This document shows positions 44,174 through 55,667 of a stretch of 64,000 nucleotides of DNA, piece by piece (position 1 is the first letter of the stretch; each line of letters starts with the position of its first letter). The DNA is from Cryptomeria japonica (taxonomy: Eukaryota > Streptophyta > Pinopsida > Cupressales > Cupressaceae). The stretch is taken from NCBI RefSeq assembly GCF_030272615.1, contig NC_081415.1:105909796-105973795 (forward strand), read 5' to 3'. Position numbers and translations under genes: made by a program. A model generated the notes under the pieces. It had not been told where the DNA came from and did not search any database. It saw only the letters and a program-made list of their open reading frames with translations.

Positions 44174-44181
44174 AAGGTTAG

Positions 44182-46960
44182 TTTTAATATTATATTCAAA
44201 AAATATTTAATGGTGAACTATAACTAATATTATGTAAATATAATTAAAATAGTAATAATTAATTTTTTTAATAATATTCTATTTAAAATTAATAATTATG
44301 TAGATTAAGTTAGCATTATTAGTATATAAATTTTCATCTAAATTATAAGCATGGAGAAGAATACACCAAAAGCTATAGTCCAATAGTGCTACTTACTTAA
44401 TGTCGCTCTCACCAAAATAGGCAAGAGTTTCTTTCTAAGACTTGATTATGTCAATATCCTCTCATGAGTGCATTCCATGCGGTAAAATTTATTTATGGCA
44501 TTTTGTAAAACACCATGTATAGATTGTGGAACAGGGTTGTTCTTTAGTAAACAATACAAACCTATTCTAAGAACAAAGAAGATATTCAATTCAAGCTTGT
44601 AAGAGTAACTATAGCACTCATTAATTTATTACCTCCAAACTACTATAAGGTGTACTTTATTTCCCTCAAATAAGTAGTTAGATAAAAAAATTGGTTCTCC
44701 TTAAGATGTGTTGCTTCCATTATTATAGTTTTGACTTAAAGCACATACTTATTAAAATTTACCTTGCATTGTAGAGGATTAATTGGTGCATGTGAAATGG
44801 AAAGAAGACCAAATGACTCAATTTTTTTCATCTTGTTGAATATAGTTCTTGTTTCAATTATCTATTGAATATAGTTCTACATACTACTGTCTATGAGCCT
44901 TGGCTATTTGTTGGGCATATAGTCTAATCCATTCCATCATTATTCTCATGAGTAAGATTATATTTGAAGTTGATTTTCTATTTATATTTCCTCTAAAATG
45001 CAAGGAAGTATCAGCAACATCATATCCTTCACAATATAGTACTATGAAATTAAATGAGGGTTTAAAAAATCTTTAGAATCCTAAGCATGAAACAATGTCA
45101 TAGGACTAATCTCATATAACCATCTAGCTTGATATGCAGTCAAACAATCATTTGATTGATTTAAGATCCTTAGGCTTGCCTTCAACCCTTTCACATTTTG
45201 CAACAGTTGATTGATATTGCTAAAAAGAAATTATCTTTAAATGAAGGCAAGAAACGATTCAAGTCTTTAAAGGCATACAAGTTGGGCAACTATGATGAAG
45301 CCATTAAACTGCAGTCTGGCTACACTACAAGAGTTAACATTGCATTCTATGTAATATTTTCTATGTACGTCATTTTCCCACCTTTTTTATTTTGTTCTTT
45401 AGAGTTGGGGATATTTCTATCAAATTTTAACTTATCTAACTGATACTCTATTCTTCTGTTTGATAGTTTTGTTAAATTACATAATAGTTTAGCTGAAAGG
45501 AAATTGTTTGTTTTTCAGTTTCTTATTTCATTGCAGGATTCTAGTTTGCATTTTTTTGAAAATTTTCTAAAGCATTTTCAACAAACACATTTTGAACATG
45601 TTTCTCAAGCAGTTGTCCTTTTAGTTCGCATATCTTGTTTATAGTTAGCACCTTGACTAGCAACCATCTCCTAGACATAACTAGAACCAAAGCAGATCTT
45701 TATCTCAAGGTGGGGAGAGTGACATGTACAAAAAACATGAATTAATACACTTTGTTGTTTCATTCCTCTGTCTTATTTTGGTCTCTCCTTGATCATATCC
45801 ATACTTGACTTTGTGTCCAATATTTTTCCTTCTTATTACACATATATATTACCACAATCTCTATATAGTCTTCCCCTAAGATTTGGATTATAAAATGCAA
45901 AAAGAATTGTAAAATATGCATGGATTTTTTAGTTTTAGTCACAGATAAGTTATTTGGTATAAGAGTCACTTTCATTTATTCCAATGTTGCAAACATGTTT
46001 CATGTCTGTCAATGTAATTGTGGATTTTTTTCATTTCTATTAATAATATATTATTATCCTTTTACCAAAAGAAAAATATTGAGAGAGTCATCATCTATTT
46101 GGAAAACTACCTTGTTTTGCTAGAAAATATCCCCACTACCCTTACTCACTTATGCCCTTGATTTCTACCTAGAAACCGTATACTTCACTATAATTTGACT
46201 TTTAGGCATAATTCTTAGCTCAAAGATCACTAAAAATAAAAACCACAATACAATTGGTATATATGATATATGCAATGTACTGATCAATATGTATAGGAAA
46301 CAATGATAGTCTCCATGTATAGGTTTAAGAAATCAATATGCATGGAGAACAATGATAATCTTTATATGTAGGTCTTGGACATTTTTCTCAAGAATGAAAT
46401 GGAAAAGAGATTTATAGAGTTTCCAAAGATGATGACAACTCTATCAATCATTTGCCACACCTTTTGGGTTTCTTGGAGGAATACACTATGCTGATCTAGT
46501 TGCATGGATTTACCAGTTGTTCTCAAATGCCTCTTCAAATAGTGATGAACATCACCATATGCTAATTATCATACTAGTTTATTTTAAGTATAATAGTCAG
46601 GAAAGGTCATATAGAAGACACTAATATAGATTATTGACCTATAGCATCTCTTCTCATGCATTAACAATGTAGAAAACTAATAAATTAGGATAGGGAAGAG
46701 AAACATGTTTAGCAATATGCTACCTACATTGAATGACTAAAAAATAGTGCCATTATAAAAAATGATGAGGAATAGTCAATCATTGAAGATAAATCTACCA
46801 CAAAATAACTATTTCCTACATAATTTGGTATTTCCTTGTATTAGTCATTTTTTTTGAAAACATAGAACATATATTCTATTTTGGCAACAGGTTTTAAACA
46901 TAGAACAAATCTCAAATTTGTTGTACAAAAGGTAGGGACTCTAGCTGCATAACAACTCTT
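44182..46960. other. AT-rich DNA, no supported gene
   Basis: A frame at 45198-45443 opens with a plausible L-Q-Q-L-I-D-I-A-K-K-K, then L-K-A-Y-K-L-G-N-Y-D-E-A-I-K-L (faintly TPR-like), but it ends in low-complexity sequence and has no neighbours. A loose duplication of about 43 bp lies at 46284-46376 (TCAATATG(T/C)AT... AACAATGATA). Nothing else is supported. Confidence 0.45.
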
Positions 46961-46982
46961 GTTTAGATGAAGGAATGATCTT

Positions 46983-47371
46983 ATAAATTTTCAAAATAAA
47001 GATAACTTTAAATGTTTGTAGATTTGATATATTAAGTCTTTTTTCTATTAAAAAATCACAGACCATGATCTATTATCAAGATTAAGAAAAATAGTAAATA
47101 AAATAACAATAAAGAAAAAAATGATGAAATATTTTATTTTTAAAAATAATTTTTTGTTTGTTTGTCTTTATAGTAATATTATTTATTTAATTATATTCGC
47201 ATCTCAAACTTTAAAACCGATCACATCTTACAGGTTAGTATTAGACCAATTACACCAAGTTATTTTAATATATCAAGCTGCGATTTATTTAGACTAAGCA
47301 AACATACATGGTGAGACTGATTCTGAAGCTGAAGTTAGCATCTTAAACCATACACATACGCAGATATATAG
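46983..47371 (-). repeat. 3' flank of the segmental duplication, copy A
   Basis: Matches 53506-53896: AAATGTTTGTAGATTTGATA, CCGATCACATCTTACAGG, CTGCGATTTATTTAGACTAA and CGCAGATATATAGCTACCAT are shared. It places the duplication boundary beyond the gene. Confidence 0.85.
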
Positions 47372-48319
47372 CTACCATACAGCATTCTATTCCATTTACC
47401 AGATTTCACCACCGGTAACTGATTCGAGGTACGAATCCACTACTGCCAGTTTCTTGAAAAGTGCAACGATTGCTGCACGAGCATGGAAATACCACAACTG
47501 CTGTATCACAGATGCATCGTTTCCTGCAAAAGATCCTCCTGCTTAGTTTGTTATCGATCTCATTGCCAGGAATGCTTTCCTCTCGCTCTCGCAAACCTGC
47601 ACATGTTCCCAATTACTTTTAGTAATAGTCTTTGCAAATATCAGTAATTCGTATTATTATAATATTTGATTGCTGCGCTCTCAGTGTCAAGGGAGGCGAT
47701 ATTCAAATTGTCATGAAGGAAGCTGTCTCTGTAAGCCTCGTTATTCACATAAAAGTCGGCACTGCCACCCTTTTCAACCCTCTTAATCTTTGGCTGCTCT
47801 TCGAAACATATAAGCGATTTCCCCAAGCACTTGTCTAGATTTGTATCCTGCAAGTCCATTCAATTTAGCAAAGTCCCAAATATTAAGATAATCACTTAAA
47901 ACAACGTTTGGCATTTGTTCTGCGAAGATAACGTAGCGATACCTCAATCTCCTGTGCGGTGGCAAACAATTTGTCATCCACACGAAACCAAAGTTTGGCG
48001 TTTCCCACCTCGGGCTTTCCTTTCACTGAATAAGCAGTTTCTGGCTGGAAATATACGCTCTGCAGTATATAGCTATTACCAATTTTGCGATCTCACGAGT
48101 GAAACTTCCCTCGTCACCTCCAAATTTCTTAAACCACTCATTCCAAATCATATATTAATAGAAAAAAATAGAGGGGAGTGTTTGGGGGAGTACCTCCCAA
48201 TACCAGACGGCAGTGTGTGCGAATTGACGGGGAATAGCAATGTCACCAATACTCAGATCGTTGGGTCTTGAATTACTCCCTTCATATGAAAGTGAGTCAG
48301 CAGCAATTTGGACGCCAAC
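47372..48319 (-). pseudogene. Bark storage protein / phosphorylase superfamily pseudogene (copy A)
   Basis: Counterparts of exons 3-6 of copy B. Exon 3 (about 48193-48319) keeps RPNDLSIGDIAIPRQFAHTA but has lost about 22 bp, which shifts the frame. Exon 4 (about 47940-48122) lacks a segment around the counterpart of FSKYNVGEKRVNN. Exon 5 (about 47666-47855) reads LGKSLICFEEQPKIKRVEKG and L-D-T-E-S-A-A-I, but its donor is lost. Exon 6 (47372-47597) keeps AFLAMRSITN, then a TAA where copy B has Tyr, then A-G-G. Exons 1 and 2 are absent. The family comprises nucleoside phosphorylase/nucleosidase folds, and in poplar the proteins serve as nitrogen stores in bark. Confidence 0.9.
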
Positions 48320-48957
48320 CTGCATGGGCATTCTGGCATGCAATTATATAAATATGTAATATAAATATGTAATATGTATTGTATGCATAAGATGTGGTAG
48401 ACGTTGCCATGCAGTGTTATATGTAACATATAATATATCTATAACATATATATGTATACATAAAATATCATCAGTACATTAGCATGTTCATACAGAATAA
48501 AAACGTTTTTATTCAATGGCATATTTCCTTATTAGTTCACTATGCATTTGAGACCATTCGAATGGAAACACGTGATTTTTAAGGACTGTTTCAATTTGTA
48601 CAATCTGATTTCGATTGATGTCTTGTGTATGACTATGAATAATATTTAATTCTATTGAGAAACGCAATTAATGATAATTTAATTCTATTAGATAGATCAT
48701 CACATCCATTTCCAACCATCTGAATATTCTTCCCTTTTCCGGGAAAAGTATTCAACCTTCCTTATCCCTAAATATGTGATTAACCAAGTTTTGAAATCCG
48801 TCTTTCAAGCAGACAATCTTCGCATCCCACGCCCGATGTAGAAGTGGAAAACCGAGTCTCAACACACACGGTAAGCAGTTTTCGTATTTGTTCACTGAAT
48901 TTGCTATGACTTTAATGATGAAATTATTAAGGATAATTTTTTCCTAAAGTTTTAAAG
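48320..48957 (-). other. 5' flank of pseudogene A
   Basis: 48540-48955 aligns with 59245-59590 (shared CATTTGAGACCATT, CATCTGAATATTCTTCCCTT, GAGTCTCAACACACACGGTA, TTTGCTATGACTTTAA). In copy B the matching block lies well upstream of exon 1. No gene is supported here. Confidence 0.7.
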
Positions 48958-49090
48958 ATATCATATAATTAATGATATTATATAATTTATATCATACAAT
49001 TAATGATATTATATAATAGATATCATACAATTATATAATAGATGTCATACAATTAATGATATTATATAATAGATATCATATAATTAATAG
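48958..49090. repeat. AT-rich tandem repeat, about 31-bp unit
   Basis: Four to five imperfect copies of ATATCATACAATTAATGATA then TTATATAATAG. One copy is shortened. Confidence 0.85.
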
Positions 49091-49401
49091 ATATTATTTA
49101 AAATTAATAAAGAAGGTTAATATTGTTAACAAATTGTTTTAAAGAAATAGTTTTGTTCAATTTGTAGCTTTTTAATTTAATAGCATCTTGAGTTTCAAGT
49201 TAAAAGTTGTTGATAGATTATCTTTTAAAAAACAATATGATTTGAAATGGTGATCTTAATATTCAATTATTTTTTTATTTGGTAATATAAGAAATCACAT
49301 TTATAGTTTTTACTATTTTGATTTTTTTTTTTCAAATAATTATTATTATTACTAGCATTAATTGGTTATTAACTAGTTTATATATATTTAATAATATACG
49401 T

Positions 49402-49506
49402 AGAATAAGCCCAGAGATATCTTTCTCAAGGTAGGCACGTATTTCACTTTAATGTGACAACTTGATAAAATAGGTGCTTGGAGAAAGATATCTCTCAACT
49501 TATTCT
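49402..49506. repeat. 105-bp fold-back (hairpin) element
   Basis: Left arm AGAATAAG-CCC-AGAGATATCTTTCTC and right arm GAGAAAGATATCTCT-CAA-CTTATTCT are inverted copies about 33 bp long with few mismatches, ending in GGCAC and GTGC around a loop of about 35 nt. It is followed by a TATATA run to about 49528. It could be a tiny MITE, a microRNA-like precursor or a chance local inversion. TA flanks both ends, but TA is common here. Confidence 0.85.
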
Positions 49507-49864
49507 ATATATATATATATATATATATTTATTTATTTATAATACAATAATATAATAATTTTAAAAATAGAATAATGAATAAATATAATATCTGAACTTC
49601 CAAGTTGAGGTTTATAGAAAAAAAGCAATATTCAATCTATCAATTTAGAGAAGAAGCGACAGTAGGAAATCGGGCCATAGTTTGGAGAGAGGCATGAGGA
49701 GAGTTGGCTAGGGTTTGATTTGCAGTGAATGAAAGGAGACAATTGGTTGCTCAAGATTTCCATCCCAGATTGTTTTGGTTGCTCGAAAGAGGGGTTGGAT
49801 CTACCTCCCTTTGTAGTGTAAATAGGTTTTTCGATTCATTGCTTTCAACCATTGGATGTAAGCT

Positions 49865-51115
49865 ATGAAGATTAAAGAAGCGAGAAAGGGAGGAGGGGAG
49901 CCAGGGGTTGATGAAGGACTTTAGAAGAATGCTAGGGTTTGTGATGGGATCATGATAGGAGTAACAAATGAAGTCTATCCAAAGGTCCAAACTTTTAAAT
50001 GCAACGAACTAGATGAGGTCTTGATGAATGTTGAAGAAATGACAGTCAATATGGATAGTGATATAGGTAAAATTGTAGAATTTACACTCCCTGATGATGT
50101 AGTTGATTGTATTGCTAAATTTCACCATAGATCTATGATTTTATTTTTCCTAAGAGGAATCCCATCTGAATATGATTTTTATAAATGGGAAAAAGCTAAT
50201 TGGGAGAGTAAGGGTTGGAACATTGAAGCCATAAAAGGGTTAGGAAAAGGATACGTCTCGCGTACTTTTTTCTCTGCAAACCATGCTTAGGATATCTTGC
50301 AATATGACACTTGGGTCATATGTGGCCAAACCAGATCTACTACCTACAAGCCTGATCATTAGATTTTCATTTAGAAAGCCCTTATGTCTAAATATTCGAT
50401 GTGGATAGAGTTTCCCTACACGAACCTTGCATTTAGACAATTTCTAAAAGACGTTGTTTATTAGATTAGCAAAATTACAAGGTGTAAAAATAGCACTGAT
50501 AAATTTTCTAGCCTTAGGGTCCACCCTAGGGCATGTATCGAAATGGACCTGACCAAACAGTTACCTGAAAACATTAAGTTAATAGGGTCAAAGTTTTAAT
50601 TTTGTCAGCCTATAGCTTATTTGAATAATCCTAATGCATTCTTTTTCTATCAACAAGGTCGCTCAATTAGAGACTATCCAATTAGGAAAAATAGATATGC
50701 ACAAGATCAAGTAACCATTGCTTCAAGTTCACCTAAGGTGCTTAAAGACTCTTAGCCATCAGTTCTACCCACACAAGGACCTCAGATAAAAAATGACACA
50801 TCAGAAGGAAATATGAACAATATTGAGAAAGCTCCATCTTATAAAGATGCCATTATGACTGGAAAATGGAGAATGGTTAGTAAAAAGAAGGACCCTCCAA
50901 GGTCTTGTGAACTCAAAAATCATCCTTCTTCTAATCAAAATCATTTCCCTTCATCTCCACCACTTGCTACAAAAAATATTGATTGTGTTTCTCATTCCAC
51001 TCATATGAGGCATAGATCTCCATCTCCATCAATGGGTAAAGAAGATTCCCCTTCATTTGTGAGACAAAGATCTAGATCTCTCGGTTCAACAAAACACCTT
51101 AGCTACCCTAAATAA
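49865..51115 (+). pseudogene. LINE ORF1 (DUF4283-like nucleic-acid-binding protein)
   Basis: The frame from ATG 49865 (M-K-I-K-E-A-R-K-G-G-G) to the TAA at 51113-51115 keeps one phase, about 417 codons. It matches plant LINE ORF1: an N-terminal region with F-L-R-G-I-P-S-E-Y-D-F-Y-K-W; then the DUF4283-like part with MWIEFPYTNLAF, PRACIEMDLTKQLPENIKL; then a degenerate zinc knuckle where Cys are replaced (F-F-F-Y-Q-Q-G-R-S-I-R-D-Y-P). A Ser/Pro-rich, basic tail follows. ORF1 would coat the LINE RNA. At least seven stops, mostly TAG, are within one step of CAG, CAA or TGG. Confidence 0.8.
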
Positions 51116-51186
51116 CCTATTGCAACTGTTAATTAGGTTGAGGCTCTACCACACGAATATGATACCCCAAATCTCCCTAATAATGA

Positions 51187-51740
51187 GGCATAATTTTTTT
51201 TGTTTTAATGTGAGAGGGATCTCTCTTCCACATCGCAAATATGAGTTTAAAGATGCTATTGTCAAATGGAGACTAGATATTGTGTTTTTGCAAGAAATAA
51301 AATTGAATGAAGCCCAACTTGTTTCTTCTCTATCCAATGTATGGAGAGATTCTATTTTCTTTTATACATCACATAGAGAAGTGACACATGGGGCTATTAT
51401 CGGTTTAGCTCCTTGGGAAAGAAAATTTATCATTGATTAAGGAGAGGACCTATCACATAGTTGTGTGGGTCCTCTCTTTAATCAATGACAAGCCAAATGG
51501 AATTTGTTTAGTCTATGCTCCATATCACTAAAGAGAGGTGTGAACTATGGGAATGGATGACTAAAAATCTACCTCAAGATAATTAGGTTATTGGAGGAGA
51601 TTTCAACATGGGAGAACTTCATACTGATCATAGCTAGCATAATCGAGTTAAATTGAGTAATAATGAATTTGATAAATGGCTCTTCTCTCATAATTCTCTT
51701 GGAGTTGTTGATCCTATCCATAAAAGCCTATAGTTAAAAT
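51187..51740 (+). pseudogene. LINE ORF2 N-terminus (endonuclease domain), truncated
   Basis: From ATG 51187: MRHNFFCFNVRGI, then W-R-L-D-I-V-F-L-Q-E-I-K-L. N-V-R-G and L-Q-E-x-K are the first motifs of the AP-endonuclease-like domain that nicks target DNA. After a frame change near 51440-51490 the frame resumes with L-V-Y-A-P-Y and VIGGDFNMGE, the G-D-F-N motif. The copy ends before the reverse transcriptase. A short palindrome (51432-51486) sits exactly where the frame is disturbed. Confidence 0.85.
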
Positions 51741-52984
51741 AAAGATAAATATTTGTAAAAACAACTAAGAGATATAATACATTATAGACTAAAATCTTGG
51801 CTAATAACCCTATACCAAGATTTTAATAACTATTTATTTCTATTAAAAATTATTTGAGTATAGAATGAAACCCTATACAATATACATTCTGAAAAATTGC
51901 AATTATAACATAGTACATGAAAATATTATGACAATAATCATATACCCATAAAAATCCATGATTATAAAACTAAGAATTAAAAAAAAAGTGCATAATTTTA
52001 TTTATTAACATGTTGTTCTATTTAATTTGCACTCAATGCAATGATTTTATGAAAAAAGGTGAAAGAAATCATTATAAGGGAACTCTCGATGGCATATATA
52101 GAATTGATTTCCAAAGAAGACACCAAAATACAAGGAGGGAAAGAGAGCCATTGACAACAATGAGCAAGGAATTATGAAGCAAACGTGTTACATACAACTT
52201 GCAGAACAGGAGTCAAGGTCAGAGATGTTATTTGTAGGAGCAAAGGAGGGTGAGCATGAGAGCTTTGACATGGGGAAAATAATCCTCATTTTTGAGAAAA
52301 TGAAAGTTAGGGCATGCCAATGCTCTTTAACTGATTTGACTGAAAGCTCTAGCGTAGCCTTCACCAAATATAAATAGGGACACCTAGTAATAAATTGGCC
52401 CCCATTGATATTTTTCATTTTTATATGGTTAGTGACCCCACATTACTTAACAGTTAGATTTAGGTGTATTTTTTAATTGAGTAAATTATTATTTTTTATT
52501 GGTTGACTAACTGAATGGGTATTCGTGCAGTTATTGTCATGTATCATGTGAAACTTTGTAGAGTGTACTTTTTGACCCTTGGCCACATTACAGATTGTAG
52601 AGAATGCATTGTTACTACCCAAAAGCCAAAATAGTAGCTATAAGTAGTTAAGTCGCATACAAAGATAACCCAAAAAAATCGTTCAATTCTGATGTATTTT
52701 GTGGGTGCACGGAAAATAGTTGTAACGACTATTGTTTCTCTTCCCTTAGTCATCAAGTTTAAGGTCTACTTCAATTTGTACATTTCGATTGATAAGTAGT
52801 GTATGACTATGAATGATATTTTAAACATAATAATAAATAACTATACTAATTAAGAATTCATTAACAAAGTTGTGACTTTCATTAAACTTTTGAAAATTGA
52901 AATAAAATAGATTTGATAGTTTCAATTAAGAATTTGTTTTATAATTTTTATTTAATTTATATTTCAAGTATTTATGGTAAGGCT
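51741..52984. other. No supported gene; partial copy of gene-family 5' flank
   Basis: 52770-52830 (CAATTTGTAC, ATTTCGATTGATAAGT, GTGTATGACTATGAATGATA) resembles the 5' flank at 48595-48650 and so may be a third piece of the duplicated unit. 52085-52380 is somewhat GC-richer with a 67-codon frame but no recognised motif. Confidence 0.4.
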
Positions 52985-53505
52985 TGGGTCACGTGGATGA
53001 GAGCTTACTAAAAAAATTCAATGAGTGTTGTTGAGATTTTTTAATATTTTCTTAAAGCAAGTTGCTCCCATGAATTTTGCGGTGCTATTTAAGTTTAAAA
53101 GTTTAACCTCTAAAATTTATCTAAAAAATTAACTGTTAAAAGTAAAAAAAATAAAGTTGATTGACAAGTGGTAGAAAAAAAAAAATCTAAGTTGGTGGGG
53201 TTATTTCTAGCTCCCCACCTTTTCCACCCCCTCAAATTTACATCTAAAAAGTGGTCGTTGATATTTTTCATATTTTTTCATGGAAAGATTCTAGTTAGTC
53301 CTTTAGTAAATATTTTTGGCTTCATGAGACCTCCTACTCTACCCATAAGAGCCCATGAAAAATATTTCCTTTCTACTTTAAAATATTATCATAAATAATT
53401 GTATAATTATTTTACTTATTATTGTCATCTATATTTAACCAAATGAGATATATATGAAAAATATTTATTTTCATTTTGAATTCAACCACCATAATAATTT
53501 AGATG
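52985..53505 (+). repeat. Dispersed repeat, copy 2
   Basis: Counterpart of 40701-41130, with an additional segment of about 100 bp in its right half (53305-53430). It abuts the segmental duplication block that starts at about 53506. Confidence 0.85.
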
Positions 53506-53896
53506 AAGGAGCTTCAAATGTTTGTAGATTTGATATGTGAAATCTTTTCTCCAATAAATCACACACCATAATCTATTGTCAAGATGAAAAAAAAGTTAAA
53601 TAAAATAATAATAAAGAGAAAAAGAAAGAAAAGTAAGATATTTTTATTTTTTAAGATAAATTCCCTCTTGGTCTTTGTAATAATATTAATTATTTTATTA
53701 TTTAAATTTAATTTAATTTTATTCTCCTCCATCTCAAAATTTCAAACCGATCACATCTTACAGGGTTATTATTACACCAGGTTATTTTAAAATTTCAAAC
53801 TGCGATTTATTTAGACTAAAGCAAATTTACATAGTAGTAAGCTGATTTCTGAAGCTGAAGCAGCAGCTTAAAGCACACACACACGCAGATATATAG
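53506..53896 (-). repeat. 3' flank of the segmental duplication, copy B
   Basis: Aligned with 46983-47371 up to the stop codon of the gene. Confidence 0.85.
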
Positions 53897-55399
53897 CTAC
53901 CATACAACTTTATATTCCATATACCAAATTTCACCACCGGTTACTGATTCCACATAGGAATCCCCTACTGCCGGTTTCTTGAAAAGTGCAACGATTGCCG
54001 CACGAGCATGGAAATACCACAACTGCTGTATCACGGATGCATCGTTTCCTTCAGAAGATCCTCCTGCGTAATTTGTTATCGATCTCATTGCCAGGAATGC
54101 TTTCCTCTCGCCCTCGCAAACCTGCACATATTCATATAAGTGATTTCAAATATGAGATATATCAGTAAATTCATATTATTATAATATTTGAAGCTCTGGT
54201 AGTCATACCATTGCTATTGCTGCACTCTCAGTGTCAAGGGAGGCGATATTCAGCTGGGTTTTGAGGAAATCTCTGTAAGCCTCGTTATTCACATAAAAGT
54301 TGGCACTGCTGCCCTTTTCAACCCTCTGGATCTTTGGCTGCTGTTCCAAACATATCAGCGATTTCCCCACGCACCTGTCCAAAAGTGTATCCTGCAAGTC
54401 CATTTAATTTAGCAAAATCCCAAATATTAAGTCAATGACTTAAAACAACGTTTGGCATTTGATTTGTGAAGATAACGTAGCGTTACCTCAATCTCCTGTG
54501 CGGTGGCAAACAATTTGTCGTCCACACGAAACCAAAATTTGGCGGTTCCCACCTCAGGCGTTCCTTTCACCGAATAGAGAGTTTCTGGCTGGAAATATAC
54601 GCTCTGTAGCTTATTGTTAACTCTCTTTTCTCCAACATTATATTTCGAAAACGTGAGGTTTGCAATTTCGCGAGTGAAGCTTCCCTCATCACCTCCAAAT
54701 TTCTGAAATCATTCCAAATCAAATACCTATTTGTCATCATCTATTAAGGAGAGCAGAAAGGAAGGGAAGAAAATAGAGAAGAATGTTGAGGCCCAGGAGT
54801 ACCTCCCAATACCAGACGCCAGTGTGTGCGAATTGACGGGGAATAGCAATGTCTCCAATACTCAGATCGTTGGGTTTTGCAGTCGCCCCTCTTCCATAGT
54901 GAATTACTCCCTTCACACGAAAGTGAGTCAGCAGCAACTGTGTCGTCTGCGCTGCATTAATCTGATCTATAATCACTCACAACTTCAGTCATACTAATCT
55001 TAACGTCTTAATAGTACTTGGCTAAAGAAAACACATATTCATTAGTTTTATACCGATCCACTTCCGGTCATGGCCAGAATAGTCCTGCACCCTTGAACAT
55101 CTCCCACACGGAACCTTCGAGCTGTAGCAGAGTAAACAACACTCGTTAATATACCTCAGCTGATTTGAAGCAAAAAAGGAGAAATCTTGTCCTAATCGTC
55201 CGCCATATTAAAATGAATAGAAGAAGAGAATGAGAAAAACAATGGGGTTTGTGAGAACCAGAGATATCTACAGTAGGCAAGTCCTGGTCAGGACGGAACC
55301 ATCCCTGAGCCAGAACCACTTTTAGTTCTGCCTCACCGGAAACCACCAGCCCATGATATTCGCCCTTGGCATTGATACGCTTGATCTTTTGAGCCACCT

Positions 55400-55667
55400 T
55401 GTTGGAGATAAATTAATTATCCTCCAGACATTCCTAGAAACTTCTGTGTTGCAGAAAATTCCTGCACACCAGTAACCTCTAGGGACTTCAGTCACTGTTT
55501 CAACTGCCCATCATTAAGTTTTTAACTAACTCTTATCTAGAGTCTTCAATGTATCTTCTTATAAATGCAATTGTAAGGGCCTGTGTTTGGTAGAGCCCAT
55601 TTATGGGTTTCTTCTCTGTCTCTCCTCCAATCCTCATTCTCTCCTCCAATCCTCTGTTTCTTTTTCA
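55400..55667 (+). repeat. 5' LTR of the short copia-type element
   Basis: 268 bp. It includes about 19 bp near the end (a second TCTCCTCCAATCCTC) that is single in the other LTR. Otherwise about ten substitutions separate the pair. Confidence 0.93.

Larger units (their letters stand above)
49680..51740 (+). mobile_element. L1-type LINE, 3'-truncated
   Basis: A 5' leader, ORF1 (49865-51115) and the start of ORF2 (endonuclease) on the plus strand. The match stops near 51735, before any RT. Most genomic LINE copies are 5'-truncated by incomplete reverse transcription. This one keeps its 5' part and has lost the 3' part, so a later deletion or insertion boundary is likely. Confidence 0.85.

Noticed and set aside
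45198-45443. TPR-like peptide (L-K-A-Y-K-L-G-N-Y-D-E-A-I-K-L) as a gene fragment
   Set aside because: A single short stretch without flanking exons or a second repeat. It could be chance.
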